A DNA stretch of 64,000 bases. It comes from Crotalaria pallida. Its lineage: Eukaryota > Streptophyta > Magnoliopsida > Fabales > Fabaceae. The DNA lies in the NCBI GenBank assembly GCA_037953625.1, contig CM075653.1:1674001-1738000 (forward strand), in the 5' to 3' direction. The notes beneath the pieces were generated by a model, which did not search any database, was not told the DNA's origin, and saw only the letters and a program-made list of their open reading frames with translations. Positions 11,007-24,998 of the stretch are shown piece after piece. The first letter of the stretch is position 1. Each line of letters begins with the position of its first letter. A program made the position numbers and the translations under genes.

Positions 11007-12948
11007 TCAGGGAATGAAATCATAGTGACATGAACCATGACCTGTATACAATACAGACACAGGTTACATAATATTAAAGAATAATTTACTATGAAGAAAG
11101 AATGAAAATGAGGTTATATATCAAGACTAGTTATAAAGTTATACATACACTAAAGTATAATTGTTGATAAGTGGTTTGGTTAATTTGTTGAGATCATTAT
11201 ACTCATGTCAATTCAGTCCAATTTTTTTCTGTTTCAGCAAAGGCATTCAAGAGACAGCACTTTTAGGTCTTGAGCTTCTCTCCATTACCCTCTCTCCATT
11301 TTTTTGTCCATTTCCTAATGATGGTTATCAATTTTCTAAACAAAATTTGCTTCGATATTTTAGCATATAGTTAAAGTATTTAATGGTCAAGTTCTTTTCT
11401 ATTCATGATATGGATTATTCCGTGATTAATCAGTTAATTGGCTGGTATAATCGGTTAATATCATTAATAACCGGTTAAGTCATATCAGTTATTGATGATA
11501 ACCGGTTAAGTCATATTGATAACGGTTATAGGAGTGTTATTTGCTTTTTTGTTATTCGATAATCGGTTAAGTAGGGTAGTAACCAGTCATGTGCGTAAGT
11601 TATTTTTGTTTTACAGCTATATAAATAACTGGAGACTTAGGAAACCTAATTAGCTTATTTTTGATAATCCTAATTTTGTCTTGAAACTCATTTCTCATTA
11701 ATAAAATCGCTTGAGACCCTTTCTTCCCCTAGGGTTTTCTGTTTCCTTGAATTTCTCTTGAATTCTTCATAATTTCTAGAAATTCCTCATTAATCATCTC
11801 TGATCATGTCAATTTTTGAGGTTTTAGATCTGTTTGTAAAATCTATGCTTAGCAGCTTAAACTTCAAGGATCTGGTTCATTATAAGTACATGATGTCTTA
11901 TCCACCCAAAAAAGAGCACAGACACACATGATGCTTGCACATGACGTGACTTTTAGTTTGAGTAATTCTCTTAAGTCTTAACACATTGATTTACTAAATC
12001 TACCTTCTACCAGCATGGAGGACAACTTGACTTGTTTTCCAAGTAAACTTAAATTTTTCCTCTTTTGTTGGCTATCTAATATCTATCATTTTAATATTCA
12101 AAAAGTTATTCCAAAGTCACATGGCCTGCACTTTTCTAGATCCACTTTTGCAACCAATGCCATGTGAACATGCATGCATATGTCCTAGTTAATTTAAAAC
12201 AAAAGTAGAAAGCAAAGAGAATATGTGTAATAATAGTAGATAGTAGTACTTACTGGGATCTACTTCTGTTGTCAAGGCAGCACCTCTGAAGTAGCAAGAG
12301 CCACCACTGTGCTTGAACTTCTGATAGTAGCTGTTGAAGGCATAGGAAGCATGGTCTTTTAATGTGTTGGGAAAGTAGCAAGGTTGGTTCTCTTGAATTT
12401 TGCTGCAATCTGCACCACCACTCCCACAAGCCCAATTCAATGCTCCCTGCAACTCATCGTCAGTGCTTTGCTCATCGGCTACACACCATTGCTCGAATTC
12501 GGCATATACTGCATGCAAGGAAGCACATATAAGAGTAAGACAATGTAACAAGAAATACGGAAGAAAAAAAAGTCACGAAGTAATTGATATGGATGGTAAG
12601 TATCTAAAAGCATCAAAGCATCTGATATGATACTTGGTGGATATCGATATGGCAATGCTTTGAAGTATCAATGCTACATAGACTGCATGTAAAGTAATTA
12701 TATATGCAAATGCACATTAGGGGAAGAATTTAGCAACATTTCAAAGTTGACATAGTTGGAGAAAGAAAATTTTTTACTGCATTGTCTTTGAGTGTCAAAA
12801 GTAAATGACTCATAACATAGTTAAAGATGAAACGGTTTTGAGATGTTCTAAACAAGTATGTTTTTGTTTTCCTGATACCTGTTTTTGGAGGAATCATAGT
12901 GGACAGGAAAAGAAGAGGAACCAATAACTTCAGAATGGATGTTGTCAT
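11007..12948 (-). CDS. Small secreted X8 (CBM43) domain protein
   Basis: X8/CBM43 proteins bind 1,3-beta-glucan (callose) at the cell wall and plasmodesmata. The three-exon model encodes 119 aa: exon 1 12948-12879 (signal peptide, MTTSILKLLVPLLFLS), exon 2 12508-12254 and exon 3 11041-11007 (ends SHGSCHYDFIP then TGA). All junctions are GT-AG and in phase (1, then 1). Exon 2 holds the family signature: EFEQWCVADEQ, ALNWACGSGGADC, QPCYFPNTLKDHASYAFN and GGSCYFRG, with paired cysteines spaced as in the family. The length matches single-X8 proteins without the catalytic glucanase domain. There is no GPI-attachment tail, so it is probably secreted rather than anchored. Intron 2 (about 1.2 kb) contains LTR-like sequence. 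The catalytic glycoside hydrolase domain is absent, so a 'glucanase' label would be misleading. Confidence 0.9.
11400..11815 (-). repeat. LTR-like sequence in X8 intron 2
   Basis: This intronic block has words such as AACCGGTTAAGTCATAT repeated twice about 40 bp apart, then a TATATAAATAACT box (about 11620), CTCATTAATAAAATCGC and a pyrimidine-rich tail. That order resembles the promoter-leader part of a Copia LTR read on the + strand, although the feature is listed with its host gene on -. I could not settle its ends or target duplication. It may be a solo LTR or another repeat. Confidence 0.3.
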
Positions 12949-15445
12949 TTTATTGAGAAGAGAGGATTTGGTGATAAAAACTCAGAATAGAATATCCAAG
13001 ACACTGGCAATTTGGTTATCTATATAGTGAAAGAAAGGGTAACGAAGTTATTTGCCACATTGTGCTTATAACGGCTAAGAAGGAATTTTATATTCCCTTG
13101 CAAGTGGACCATACCGGATCAGATTGAACGTGGGCTCTACCTTGAGTATAAAGTATACCAGTAACAAGCTCTAGTGGTCACATTAGTCAAGCTGTGTGCA
13201 TGTGATCACACAGCATGACAGGAAAACTGAGCTGTAACAAACTTTACATCCAATAATATCAAATCATTTTCACCTTGTACCCGCATCATAACTATTTTGT
13301 AATCTCAAAAAGATTTTTGCTTTATTAACAACATAACATATAACCAATGGTCATAAATAAATGCAAAAAAGGAGTGTGAAAAAATGATGCGAGAATATTG
13401 TTACTCCTCTTTCACAAACACATTTTACTTAAGGAAATAAATATAAAGATAATAAGAGTTATGCTCTTGGCATGTTCTACTGTCAAAAGTTTCAAGCTCA
13501 ACAAGGCTTTACTTTTTTTCCCTATCAATGACAATGATTTTTTATCTCACTTTTCTCCCCTCATTATATCCCTCTATTTTCTGTTTCACAATCCTTTTTT
13601 CTCTATAGCCTTTTTCATCAGTGGTCCTCATGTTCTGTTGTATCTCATCTACCAAAATCTGTAGCCTTGTAGCACCTTATTCAACTGTAGAGAATTGCAC
13701 TTTTTATCCATTGATAATAATTAATTTTACAAAATAAATTGATTGCCAGGTAAGTTGGAAACTCTCAAAATATAGACACATATACCATTCTACTTCATCA
13801 CTAAAAATTACATGTTACTTACAAACTGAGTCTGAGGGTTCAAGATTTGTCATCTCTTAGCACCAAAAAATGAATTAATGATGGCAACACTTACATCTTA
13901 TCTCATCCTACTTTCTATAAATGTGTAAATATACAAAGGAAAATAAGATGAGCAGGAAAACGATAGGTTATGTACATATAAATGCAATTACGTCTTCTGA
14001 TGAACTCCTCTTGTCATGCAAATGAGTGATGATTGGCATGAATGAAACAACTCCAAGCATCACTTCCTTCCGCAAACCCTAAAGTTATTGATAATTAATT
14101 GCACTCGAAATCATCTTCCTGAGTGGGAAAGGGGGAAAAAGTGTTAATATGTGAATGATAATATATACAGCAGAAAAAAGGCCTAAGAGTACGGTTATTC
14201 GTACATATGCAGGACAACTTTTCATACCGTACTTTGACTTATAAAATGGAAAGTTGTGCAACAGAAATCGCACACCATGTCCGTGAAACATTTGTGAAAG
14301 ATTGAACTCCTCATCATGGGGTGAACAGTGCAGTATGTTGGGAAAATTTACACATAACTATAACATCACTCAATTTGGTCCTTCTACTGCTAATTGTATG
14401 AACTGAACTATTGAATGTTCAATTATAATTTAATTTGAGAGAGAGGGTAAATTCTTGGGGAAAACTTCCTCTCAGGTGAGCTTATTTGTAAAATGAGCAA
14501 CAAAGAGTGTATATACTCTCTTATTCAGGAAAAAAAAGTGTATTTACTCTTGATTCAATTTGAACTGCTTTGTTATTTCAACTCTTGAAATTATGCAAGA
14601 GCGCACCCTTATTTGGCTCATTTTACAAAGCGCCCTTTAGAGAACCTTTATTCGAACTTTTGCATGTTTTAATTTGCCCCAAATTGGTGCTTCCTCCACA
14701 CACCTCAAATGCTTTAAATCCAACATTGTAGATGCGTGTGAGAAATCAAATTGTAGCAAAATTAACTCATGGAAAGATACAGTCAAACAATTTAAGTAGA
14801 AGGACCAGATTTAGATTTGTAACAAATGTTGCATCTTTTAATGACCCAAATGTTTCTACTCATTTTAATATATATGAAATGCAATTTTAAAATGAAAATC
14901 CAGGGATGATGAACGTGGAACTTACTATAACTACACGAGGCCGTAGCTGAGATCCAAGCTGCTGAATTATCAATCTTTGACACTGGCACACATGTCATGT
15001 CTAGAAACAGATCAGCTGGGGTGTGTCCAACTATTGTAATATCTGGAGTCTGGAGATAATTTTGGTGAAATTGATGCAGCCGCTAACTCCAGTAATGAGA
15101 AATGAGTAAACCATCAATTCAGTCCTCCGAAGATGGAAGTGTCAAGAGTATATCGTGTCACAAGTGTTACCAAATAAGTCCCTGGAAGTTTTAAATTGTC
15201 ACCACATATCTTAATTTTACATAATGTGGTGATATTTTAAACCTTTTAGAAACTTTTTTGGTGACACGAATCTTTAAAGGACCTAACTGGTGATACTTTC
15301 ATCTTTGAATGACTGAATTGGTGGTTTACTCGGTGGAAAATTGGCACTTGGCATGTTGTTGGTTGAATGCATTATAGATTGTAAAGGTCCGTCAACAATT
15401 GTCAGCAGGTTCCATGCTCTAGGCTATAAACTCGGTACTTCTGCA
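12949..15445. other. Intergenic: X8 promoter side and kinase 3' side
   Basis: No gene is seen between the X8 start (12948) and the kinase stop (15446). The first few hundred bases should hold the X8 promoter. A MITE lies at 15104-15331. A weak repeat of TTGTAAAATGAGC (near 14487) with inverted GCTCATTTTACAAA (near 14618) hints at a decayed small element. The frames at 13398-13664 and 14085-14291 look like chance ORFs. Confidence 0.6.
15104..15331. mobile_element. Foldback MITE (GAGTAAACCATC family)
   Basis: The left end GAGTAAACCATCAATTCAG is mirrored by CTGAATTGGTGGTTTACTC at the right end, and the similarity continues inward for about 35 bp. The interior repeats GTGTCACAA / TTGGTGACAC in inverted order. 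A related but more diverged element lies in an intron of the HSP90 gene (52963-53165). A clean target duplication is not visible. Confidence 0.65.
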
Positions 15446-18400
15446 CTATGAACCAGGCTTTAAGAACCGTGCAACTGCCATATAAAGCTGCTCTTCTTCA
15501 AATGGCTTTGACACATAGTCATCCATCCCACACTTTCTGCACTCTTCATTTGAACCCTGAGTTGCATCAGCTGTCATTGCAAGTACTGGAGTGTGCCAAT
15601 AAGAGATATTACCATACATCTCTGCTGATGCTTTCCCACAAGCAATTTTCTCATTTACCTCACTTTCTAGACGGCGAATTTCCCTTGTCACTTCAAAACT
15701 GTATCATTTAAAGAGAATATTAGTAAGAAAAGCAATTGGAGTCTATAACATTTCTTGAGTAAGTTAACTGGTCATTTAGATGTCAAATTGAAGTAGTCCA
15801 TCAAAATTGAGCCCCAAATATCAGTGTCTTTTTAATAATTAATTTACTGTTTTAGCAAGAACCTTGATTTGAGAGATCCATCCTATCAAGAATAGCATCT
15901 AGCAAAATACAACTTAAAAATCAACGCAAAGATAGTTCATAACCATTTCCTAAAAATTGGCTAGATAAAGCAGTTAACTAAAAGGCTAGAGCATGATAAC
16001 TACGTATATTAGCTATTACTTAACCATAGGTTACTTGCACTTTTATCCATGTAGCAAACCTCACCTAGAGGGAAAGAGCTTTTGTTATTGTGGCATTACT
16101 TCTCTATAGGTTAAAGATTGAGTAGACACTTTTCTTATTCTGGTTAATGTCCAGTGTTTTACATTATTTTCTCAAGGAAAAAATAATTTAACTAGAACAG
16201 TCACTTGTCCTTGGTTCTACTCTTATGGGAAACTATAGCACCTTCATTTGCACTCAGAAGTGAGAAATAACATCGGAAAATTTAGAATAGGTAGATTAAT
16301 TACCCATCCATTTCTGGCATCTGGAGATCCATGAAACAAGCATCAAAATTATGTGGTAGCTTAAGCATCTGCAGAGCAATTCTGCCACTCTCCACGCAAG
16401 TAACTATTGCCCCATATTTCTGCAGAACACCTTCAGCAACTTTTCTGTTTACTGCATTATCATCAACCACCAAAATTCTCTTTTGAGTTAATAAATTCCC
16501 AAGTTTGGATACTTTCTTCAAACTTGTTTGCCTCTTTTGAGTTCCAAGGGACTCTTTGAAGCAGCGAATCAAAGCACTGAGCCAAAGAGGCCTCATAAGT
16601 ATATCATCAACATCACCAATTGACTTGAGCTCATCACGTTCAATGGGGCTAAGGTGGGTGGCCAGGAGAAAAATCTTTGGAATGTTTACTGGGTCCCCCT
16701 TGATGCCATTTTGTAGGTGTTTCTTGAAGGTGTATAAGATACTACTTTCCTTATCCCAAGCATCCTTGTCTATAAGAATCATGGCCAAGTGCGTACTGAA
16801 GGAACAAAAAAGTAATAATTTAGTAAACAAACAATTCAAAGTTCTTAAAATAAAATACTAATATGTAATTTTATATAAATAAAAAAATCTTCATTTTACT
16901 TTATGGGGAACATAATCAAACCATACGCTCTTTCTACAGGTACAATGAAAAGGACATTATCATGATGATGCTAGATGATGCTAGAACTTAGCAAATTGGT
17001 AAAGAAAACCGGTCAATGCAATTCACTAGAACATCAACCAGGTCAACCACAACAACATGCAAAGTTCACATTTCAATGCAAGATTAATGCATTAAGGATC
17101 AGGTCTGTATGAAAAATATAGCCCGTTATCCATTTGCATGCCACCCCTTTTGTTCTTTCTCCATTTCCCATAAAACAAGTGATACGGATAACCCATATTC
17201 TAACATCATTTGTTTATTTTATAAATGACTAACACATACAAACTACGAAGTATTTGAAGGCTAATACTGGATGGTAGTCTAATGTCAATGAAGAGTGTCA
17301 TAACTTAAATATGTAAATTCTCGTGGTTTTTCGTGCATAAAGGATCTAAAATCTTAACTTCAACTGCCAAAATGGCAAATTACCTCATGTTGCAAGTTCC
17401 AGATAGACAAGAGCATGCAGATTTCAGACTGAAAGTTACTTCCACAGACATCCCCAACCTCTGCAGATAATATCTAGTGACCTCTGCTCGTACTTTTCTT
17501 CTATCTACCACCAATGCTCTAAACCCTTGGCATGGTGAAGCAATAATATTGTACTTCTGCCACTCAGCATTAAGAGATGTTGTATCTCCTTTTCTGAAAG
17601 TTCCGGTGAATGAAAATGTACTCCCAATTCCAGGCTCACTTACAAATCCAATTTCTCCTCCCATGAGGTCAACTAAACATTTACTAATGCTCAGTCCAAT
17701 TCCAGTTCCACCATATGTACGCGACGTGGAACTATCAGCCTGCGTAAAAGGTGTGAATATGCGACTTTGTGCATCTGTAGGAATTCCTATACCTGTATCT
17801 TCAACCGTTACAAGCAATTGAATCATTTCAGGCTCATCCATATGTAAGCTGCCTAGCTTTTTAAAACTTTCCCAGCTTTTCCACCTCTTGCCTACAGGAA
17901 GCCCGCTTAATGTATTATATGTTCTGTCTGACATGTCTTGATCCAAGTTTAAGCCTTCTCTCAGCACTGGATCCATAATATGAAGTGGGTTCTTCACTTC
18001 AATCGCCAGATGAACAGAGACTAATACGTGTCCTTTAACACGAGTGAACTGAAATGCATCAAGTAAACAAATTAATAGAGGTAAACAATAATTTTACTAT
18101 TTTTTTCCATGTAGTAAGAAGATTCTTTAGCAAACCTTAAGTGAATTGCCAACAAGATTAGTAATTATTTGCCGGAACCGTTTAGGATCACCAATGACAA
18201 CGTCGGGTACTTGATTGGATGCATAAACAGCCAACTGTACTCGCCGAAAAGAATAGAGAACAAAGTTTATGAAACAAATTTATCCAAATTATAGGAGGTA
18301 TAATTAAGGTCGTGAAAGATAGGATGTAACCTCAATTCCTTTCTCATTAGATTTGTCAGAGAAAAGTGATAGAACTTCATCTAGAATAGCATGTGGGTTG

Positions 18401-21400
18401 AATGCCACAGCTTCAAGTTCAAGCTTGTTAGCCTCGATCTTTGCCTGATCAAGAACCTCATTTATGACTGATATAAGATCTTTACCACTCCTATGGGCAG
18501 TTTGGGCATAGTCCATCTGGTTTTCATCGAGGTCAGTGTCCATCAACATTTGCAGCATACCTGGAAAATGATTTGAAACAGATGATAACTACAACCTGGT
18601 ATTGAGAAGTTAGGGTTATCTATGATAGCATCAAATAGTTTCCAATTACCTAAAACACCATTCATTGGAGTCCTGATCTCATGTGAAACCGTAGCAAGAA
18701 ACTACAAAAGGGGAAAACAAGATTGAAGGTCAAGACAGGACTCTTAATTAACAAATGAGAAAGAATTCTGATGCAGAATGACGATCATCATGTGAAGCTC
18801 TAAACTTGAACCGTGTGAGAAATCACAATATTCTTACCATCACACTAACAATAATATTGAACACTAGATAGTGGGGATGTTCTGCTCCTTTTTTATAAGC
18901 ATCTGGTCCACTTTATCTACCGCATTAATTTATTTATTTCTTCAAGTATACCCTTATCTTACTTCTAATCAACAGAACATTTAATGCAAAAGTATACCTC
19001 TTTTTTCACTCAAGAGTCTCTCCACTTAATGTGCCACAATAATTAGAGGCAAATTTGAAATCACACCTTTAATCTTGGATATATTTATTGCTATTAACTA
19101 CTTTAACTAATTTCCTTGGTTCCCGTGAAAAGCACCTTTTAGGACTTATATTTAGGGACGGAAGGAATACAACAAAAAGCAATGATATCAGAAATATACA
19201 GCACCTGAGATTTTGCCACATCTGCTGCTTCAGCACGAGTTTTCAGCACCATCATTTTAAGTAAGTCAACCTCCACTTTTGCTATTCGATTAATTGCTGC
19301 GTAAAAAATATGACCAAGGAGCAGAGTAATAACAAGTGCCCCCACGGATGCATTTATTGCTGTCCACGGTAATGGAGGCCTTTGCTTGAACCTAAAAATA
19401 AAAAGGGAAAAGGAAAAGGAATTGGGAACTGAGATGATATGGCATTTTATTTTAGTGTGTGTTTGGTATAGTTGTTAAAATGAGATTATGATTATTTTTC
19501 TATGATTATAATCTGATAATTGGTTTATATTTGGATATCTTGGCTGAAAAATAAATTTAAGCTAATCTGTTTAATTTGGATACTGTATAGAAGATTATTT
19601 TTACTAAGCAAATTACAAAAAAGGGTATGATGTGACAAGTAGTTAATGTGATTGAGTGATAAGGGTAAAATAGGAAAACTACGTGGGTCTAAAAAAATAA
19701 CCTTTCAAAAAATAGTAATCTCTAGTTTCTATGCGGGAACTTATAGATTTTGATTATTTTTCCAAAAATATAAGCTAAGATTATAATCTGCATTGTAAAC
19801 AAACACATTAGATTATGATTATTTTTGAAAAATAAGCTAAAATAATAATTTTCATCTTAACCAAACATGTTTGGAGAAAATAATACACTTTTTTTGTGTG
19901 TTGAAGCAATACCTGCAATGCATCTCATGTTTCCGTAGGGGATCCCCAAAATCTAGGTTGCTTATATGTAGTAAGCCGGTATCAACAACATCAGTACCAT
20001 ACATTGTGATGGGTGCGGATGCATTAGTTGTATCATAAACATTGACAACAATGGTTTGCTTGCTGGCAAGTTGGTGCAGAAGCTTGTCCACTAGTGATGG
20101 AACATCATAAGATGCACCCAGATACCTTCCATAAATAAGTGCCAACATCATTACATTGAAATTGTCGGACAATAAGAGCACAAATTCAATGTATATTTTA
20201 ACAAGTAGAGTAATAGACAATTAGTCATGAGGGTTAGTTAGGTAAAGCAACAATTCGATAAAAATTACCCCATAGTAGCTTCAATACGCTGCTCTGGTGT
20301 AGCATCTAGAGGAAGGTTAGTGTTATAGACAGCAAATGTAAGTACAACACCGAGGTGATTGGACTTTAGTAGTTTAAAGGGAGATGTTAGAACCCCCTTT
20401 CCGGATGCCCTTGCCCGCATAATATTGGCCCGGTCCTCCTGTACAAAACATGCATAAATATTCTTCTAGACAACCAGATAAATGAAGAATTTAATGAACA
20501 TTTTTATAGATAATAGCTTCTAATCTTGTTTTTCTTAATCTATGACTAAGAATACTTTAAACATACTGATCAGGCCAGAAAAGAAGGTGATGCAAGAAAC
20601 TTCTACACTTACCAAATTTTAACTTTCACCATTCCAAGTAAATTATGCAACAGAGAGTGTAAGGTGTAAGGTTCTCAATTCAAATATTCAGTTACATAAA
20701 CACAAAAGCTTCAAGTGTCTCATAGGTTTGCATGGAGAAAACAGAAAGAAAAAGTTCTTCCGACTGATAATTCCACACATAAGCTATCTCTTTTTTACTA
20801 AAAGAGATAAGGTCAGAACATCCACAGAAATGTAAAAGTAGTGGTTCCAGCCATGGCCCCACAATTTGTTTAGAAAAGGAGAATAACGTTAGGATGATAA
20901 CAAGGTAAGCAAGACGCACCTTCCCTGACATCATGTCAATAGATACAATATGGGAAACTGTTTCTTGAGCAAATATGACCGGTGCATATTCATCGTGAAT
21001 GGGTGCCGGATCCAAATTTTCTGGCATACAATCTTGGACTGCTGCTTCATTCTCAGTTTCCATTTTCTTAATTGTCCACCCATGCTGTTTCTCAAAATGC
21101 ATCCTATCAGAGTGGAGAACTTTCAAAGCATAGGCAACACCACTGGTAAGTGGTCTCTCGAATGCTGTACTCTCTGTATATTCTCCAAAAATTTTCTGCA
21201 GTGGAACAGGAGCCTCAATGACATTTTTACTTGGTTTTTTCTCTCTGTTAAATTGTTTCTCCTAAGGTGGATAATATTACAACAGGAACAATACATAAAT
21301 GGTGGAGAGGTGAAGAAGACATGTAAATCTAATATCGTTTGAACTTGGTGACCTGCATCCATGCAACCTTCACACTCATATAAATCCTAGTCTAAAACAC

Positions 21401-23973
21401 CCATCCCAACGTCACTTTGTAAACCATATCAGAATCATAATGAAAAGAGGAATGTCAAAGCTCAGTCTGCACTTTGTTCATTTATTGTTAAAAAAAAATA
21501 CTGCAAAAAAAGCAGCTATAAAGTTGATATAAATGACAAGGACATGATGTTGCATGATGCTGTCAAACATGTTTCTCTTAGTACAGTCAGTAAATGATCC
21601 TAATGAAATACAGCTGACACTTTTATTCATATCTTCCTTTAAGATTCATTTTTGGCAACTACACTATCACACAAACCTGTCGGTTAGATTTATGTAAGAT
21701 ACACTGAACAAAAAACTAATAACAAGAAGAAATGTAAAATATCTGACATTGGTCTTTGACTAATTCTGCATATAATGGAATCGGGATTGGCATATGGAAA
21801 CAAGGCAAAGTATGTGAATAGATGGATGTTGAGTAGACTACCTGGTCGATTGCAGAAGGATGTTTATCATGGTGAAAGGTAGATACAAGAACAGCCAGGG
21901 CGTGTACATGGTTCATGCTCACATTGAACTGATCTTGCAGCATACGAGCTCGCTCATCACACATATTTGTAAGCATTTGTTCTCTTCTATTCATAATGTT
22001 CATATTTAACTTCCAGAATAACCAAATGGACCCAAGTATTCCAAGTGATACAAATATACCTAGAAATATTTTCCTCCACCTTCCAGCACTTTTTGAAGGA
22101 CCCTGGGAAATATGTCCAAGCTGCTTTTTCTGAGCAACCGAATGCCCCTTCACTAGCTTCTGTTTTTGGCTCCTCCATAATAAACAAAAACCAGACAACT
22201 TGCAGGACACTATAGTTCCTATAAGGATCCAGCAGCATCCTTTAACCAAATTTGATGAACTTGTTAAACCCTTAATCTCACGGGCTTGCAGTTTCCATGA
22301 CTGCACAATGTTCTGCAAAGCCAAAATAATCCTGAATTTCATAATGTTCTGCAAAGCAAAATTAAACAAGGAAATTAATTAAATCGTGGATATGTATTTC
22401 AAATAAGCATTTATGGATTTACATAATCAATGCATATTTCACAGTTACTGCACAAACTTAGATTCAAAGTCTATGTAGTATAATGACTATAATCCACAAG
22501 ATAACCAGTCACAACTAACATGAGAAATGGATTTACATAATAATATTATTAGGCTATAGATTAAATGAAATAAAATGCTACTATCATTGGCATTGCACTG
22601 TCTTCTACACATCAAGACAAGAATTTATTATAGCAGTCAAGTCACCATGGAATCACCTGACAATGTCCAAGTGCACACATAATGGTACTCATTATAGATT
22701 TATATAATTATATGTTCCATTTTTAAATAGTTTCATTTCTCACCTAGCATCGACAAACTTAGCAGTCCAAAGAGGAAATGACATGAGGAAGCCTAAAGCT
22801 CTGTCACTATATCATGCATGCCCCCTTGGATAGGTTGATAGGTAAGAAAGGGGAACAATAAGCTAGGCTATAATTCTTAGGTACCAACTATTTTGAGGAG
22901 AATCATCATTTCGAACTACAGAACATTTGGGCATAACATATACATTCCTAAGCTTTAGAAAAGGCTCTACCTTTCCACATAGCAAATAATTAACCGAATT
23001 GGACGAAAGTGCAGAGTTTGAGGCCGATGATTCAGATTTTTTCAATAGGAATGATAATTCAAGCCTTGCCGGGGCATAATAATCAGGAATTGGGCATTGT
23101 CCTACGGGTTCTACAGTATCTGCAACACATGTATGCTCCTTTTGTAACTCCTGATTCTCTGGACAAACTAACTGTGAAGTGCCAACTACGCCACTGCTTA
23201 ACAGCATTTGAAGTCTCCTTTCATCAATACAGTTGGATGAAATCTGCATTATAGACTAGTAAGATACAAAATAGAGAGCACCACCACTGTTTACTTTAAA
23301 AGTACAACATGAGAGTATGCGTCACTTTCAGTAATTAATTAAAGTGTTGTACAGCAACATAAGGCAATCCTAGAAAAAACTTGCAGAAAAAGAATGGGCA
23401 AAGCACAACCTCATAGTTCTCAGCTTCTCATTTCAGCTCAAATTACAATCAAACAAAAAAGCAATTTGTCAAATGAAAATAACAGTCAACAGAAAGAATA
23501 GCAAGTATAACATAGAAGAAGCAAACCAATTTAAGGTTCTAAGCAGAAATAATTGTCCTTATAAACAACCATAATCTCAAGCCAGAAAGCAAGAAAACTA
23601 AGAGAGTAGCAGAAAGTGCATATCATATCACCTGATCTGATCCAGAGAATAAAGAAGCCAAAGCATGAAGCTGCTTCTTGCTGACATTGTAATGATGTAG
23701 CAGGATTCGTGCTCTCTCTTCACAAGCTGCTTCTCTCTCCTTATTGCTCATCAAACAATTGCTATAGAAACTCAACAAAAACCAAACACCTCCAATAGTT
23801 ACCAAACCAAAAATCAAGAGAAGCATAGGCTTCCTCCTCCTACATGTCCTAGCAGAATTAGAATTAAACTCAGAATTAGACCCATGCAAAGGCTCATTTC
23901 CCTTGCAAGACTTCATACTTGGTTGCAATCTACTACTACCATTTAAACCAGATAACCTTCGATTCACTGACAT
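15446..23973 (-). CDS. AHK2: Cytokinin receptor histidine kinase, AHK2 type
   Basis: Membrane hybrid histidine kinase that binds cytokinin through a CHASE domain and passes phosphate from His to Asp and on to HPt proteins. The 13-exon model gives 1275 aa: 23973-23632, 23243-22885, 22331-21842, 21195-20920, 20438-20269, 20125-19913, 19391-19205, 18701-18650, 18560-18331, 18234-18136, 18048-17384, 16795-16304, 15698-15446. All junctions are GT/AG and phases agree; the 22885/22331 pair is the least certain. An N-terminal segment (LLIFGLVTIGGVWFLL) and further hydrophobic segments in exon 3 precede the CHASE domain (exons 3-6: LTSGVAYALKV, YAPVIFAQETVSHIVS, LTSPFKLL). Exon 7 has the last membrane helix. 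The phospho-acceptor is His686 (TVSHEIRTPMNG), then the N box, VEDTGIGIP and YGGTGIGLSIS. The C-terminal receiver has VVDDN, Asp1184 (CFMDLQMPEMDG) and Lys1256 (YVSKPFEEE). The long N-terminus and sequence favour AHK2 over AHK3/AHK4. All key residues are present, so it is probably functional. Confidence 0.93.
19455..19870. mobile_element. AT-rich MITE in AHK2 intron (TGTTTGGTATAG family)
   Basis: The block starts GTGTGTTTGGTATAG and ends near ACCAAACATG, with inverted words GATTATGATTATTTTT / AAAATAATAATTTTCATC near the ends. It lies in the intron between exons 19913 and 19391. Related copies occur at 43798-44263 (OBERON intron) and 51865-52326. No coding capacity. Confidence 0.6.
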
Positions 23974-24967
23974 CTTCTGGCAAATTTACCAACTTATCCT
24001 CACAAATTATTGACATGAAGATTCAAGGTAAAAGCCACAGTGACCCACCATGAATCTTCAAGTGCTAAGCAAAAAATTGAAGCAACCCCCAAAGAATCCT
24101 TTTTTTTCCTCTCAGGAATCTCTTCTAGAAACTCATAAAGTTTGATGCTTTATGATGTTTTTTTTTTTTTTTCATCACCAAGATGATAAAATTTGCATGA
24201 AACCAAGTTCATACATATCTCAATGAAAGAAGCAGCTCCAAAACTAAGTGGTCCAAGTCCAACCCTGTTTATTTTGTATCTATGCTAGTCCTGAAGTTTG
24301 TATTTTTACGGAAATCCGTGAAACTTGATATGAAGAAACCAGATGGGGGTAATAATCACACTTACACACACACCAAAGAAGAAGGGATGAAACAAAATTA
24401 GAACAGTTGTCACAGATAATTATACTGTGTGTGAATGAGATAAGGGAAGGTTTGTTGTTTTTTTCTGGAAGAACAGGTTGTTTCTGCTTCACTATCACTC
24501 AGCTCTGAATAACCAAAAGAAACATCAAGTGTGGAACAGCAAACAACAAACCAACCTTGGACCTTGCAAATACTAATAATGCTCTGATATTAAACAAGGT
24601 AACCATAATAACTCATTTTCTCAGAGTAAATGTGTTCTTCTTTTTTTTTTTTCCTTCTTTCTATCTCTCTCTAATGTTCAGTTTGGTGTGCAGCATTAGC
24701 TATGATCATGATTATCTCATCATCTGGTGGGGAAGGTTTAACCAAAAGCAAACAAAAATCCAACATTAAAAAATTTTTAAAATAAAAAACAGATTTTTTT
24801 AATATATATATTTATATCAATTATTACAGTGTTATTTTATTATTATTATTACTAATAAATAAATAATAATAATTGGTATTTTGGTGTTTTGTGGGTAGCT
24901 TTTGGGAGAGAGTTGAAAGAGACGGGACCATTGAGTGTTATGAAGAAGAGGGTGGTGGTGAATGGTA

Positions 24968-24998
<31 letters not shown>

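Noticed and set aside
12250..12630. Overlapping frames around the X8 exon
   Set aside because: They are alternative frames of the same exon; only the minus-strand frame carries the X8 cysteine pattern.
22863..22890. Stop codon after the AHK2 second exon, suggesting a truncated gene
   Set aside because: The stop lies past a usable donor at 22884; splicing to 22331 restores a continuous frame with the rest of the gene.
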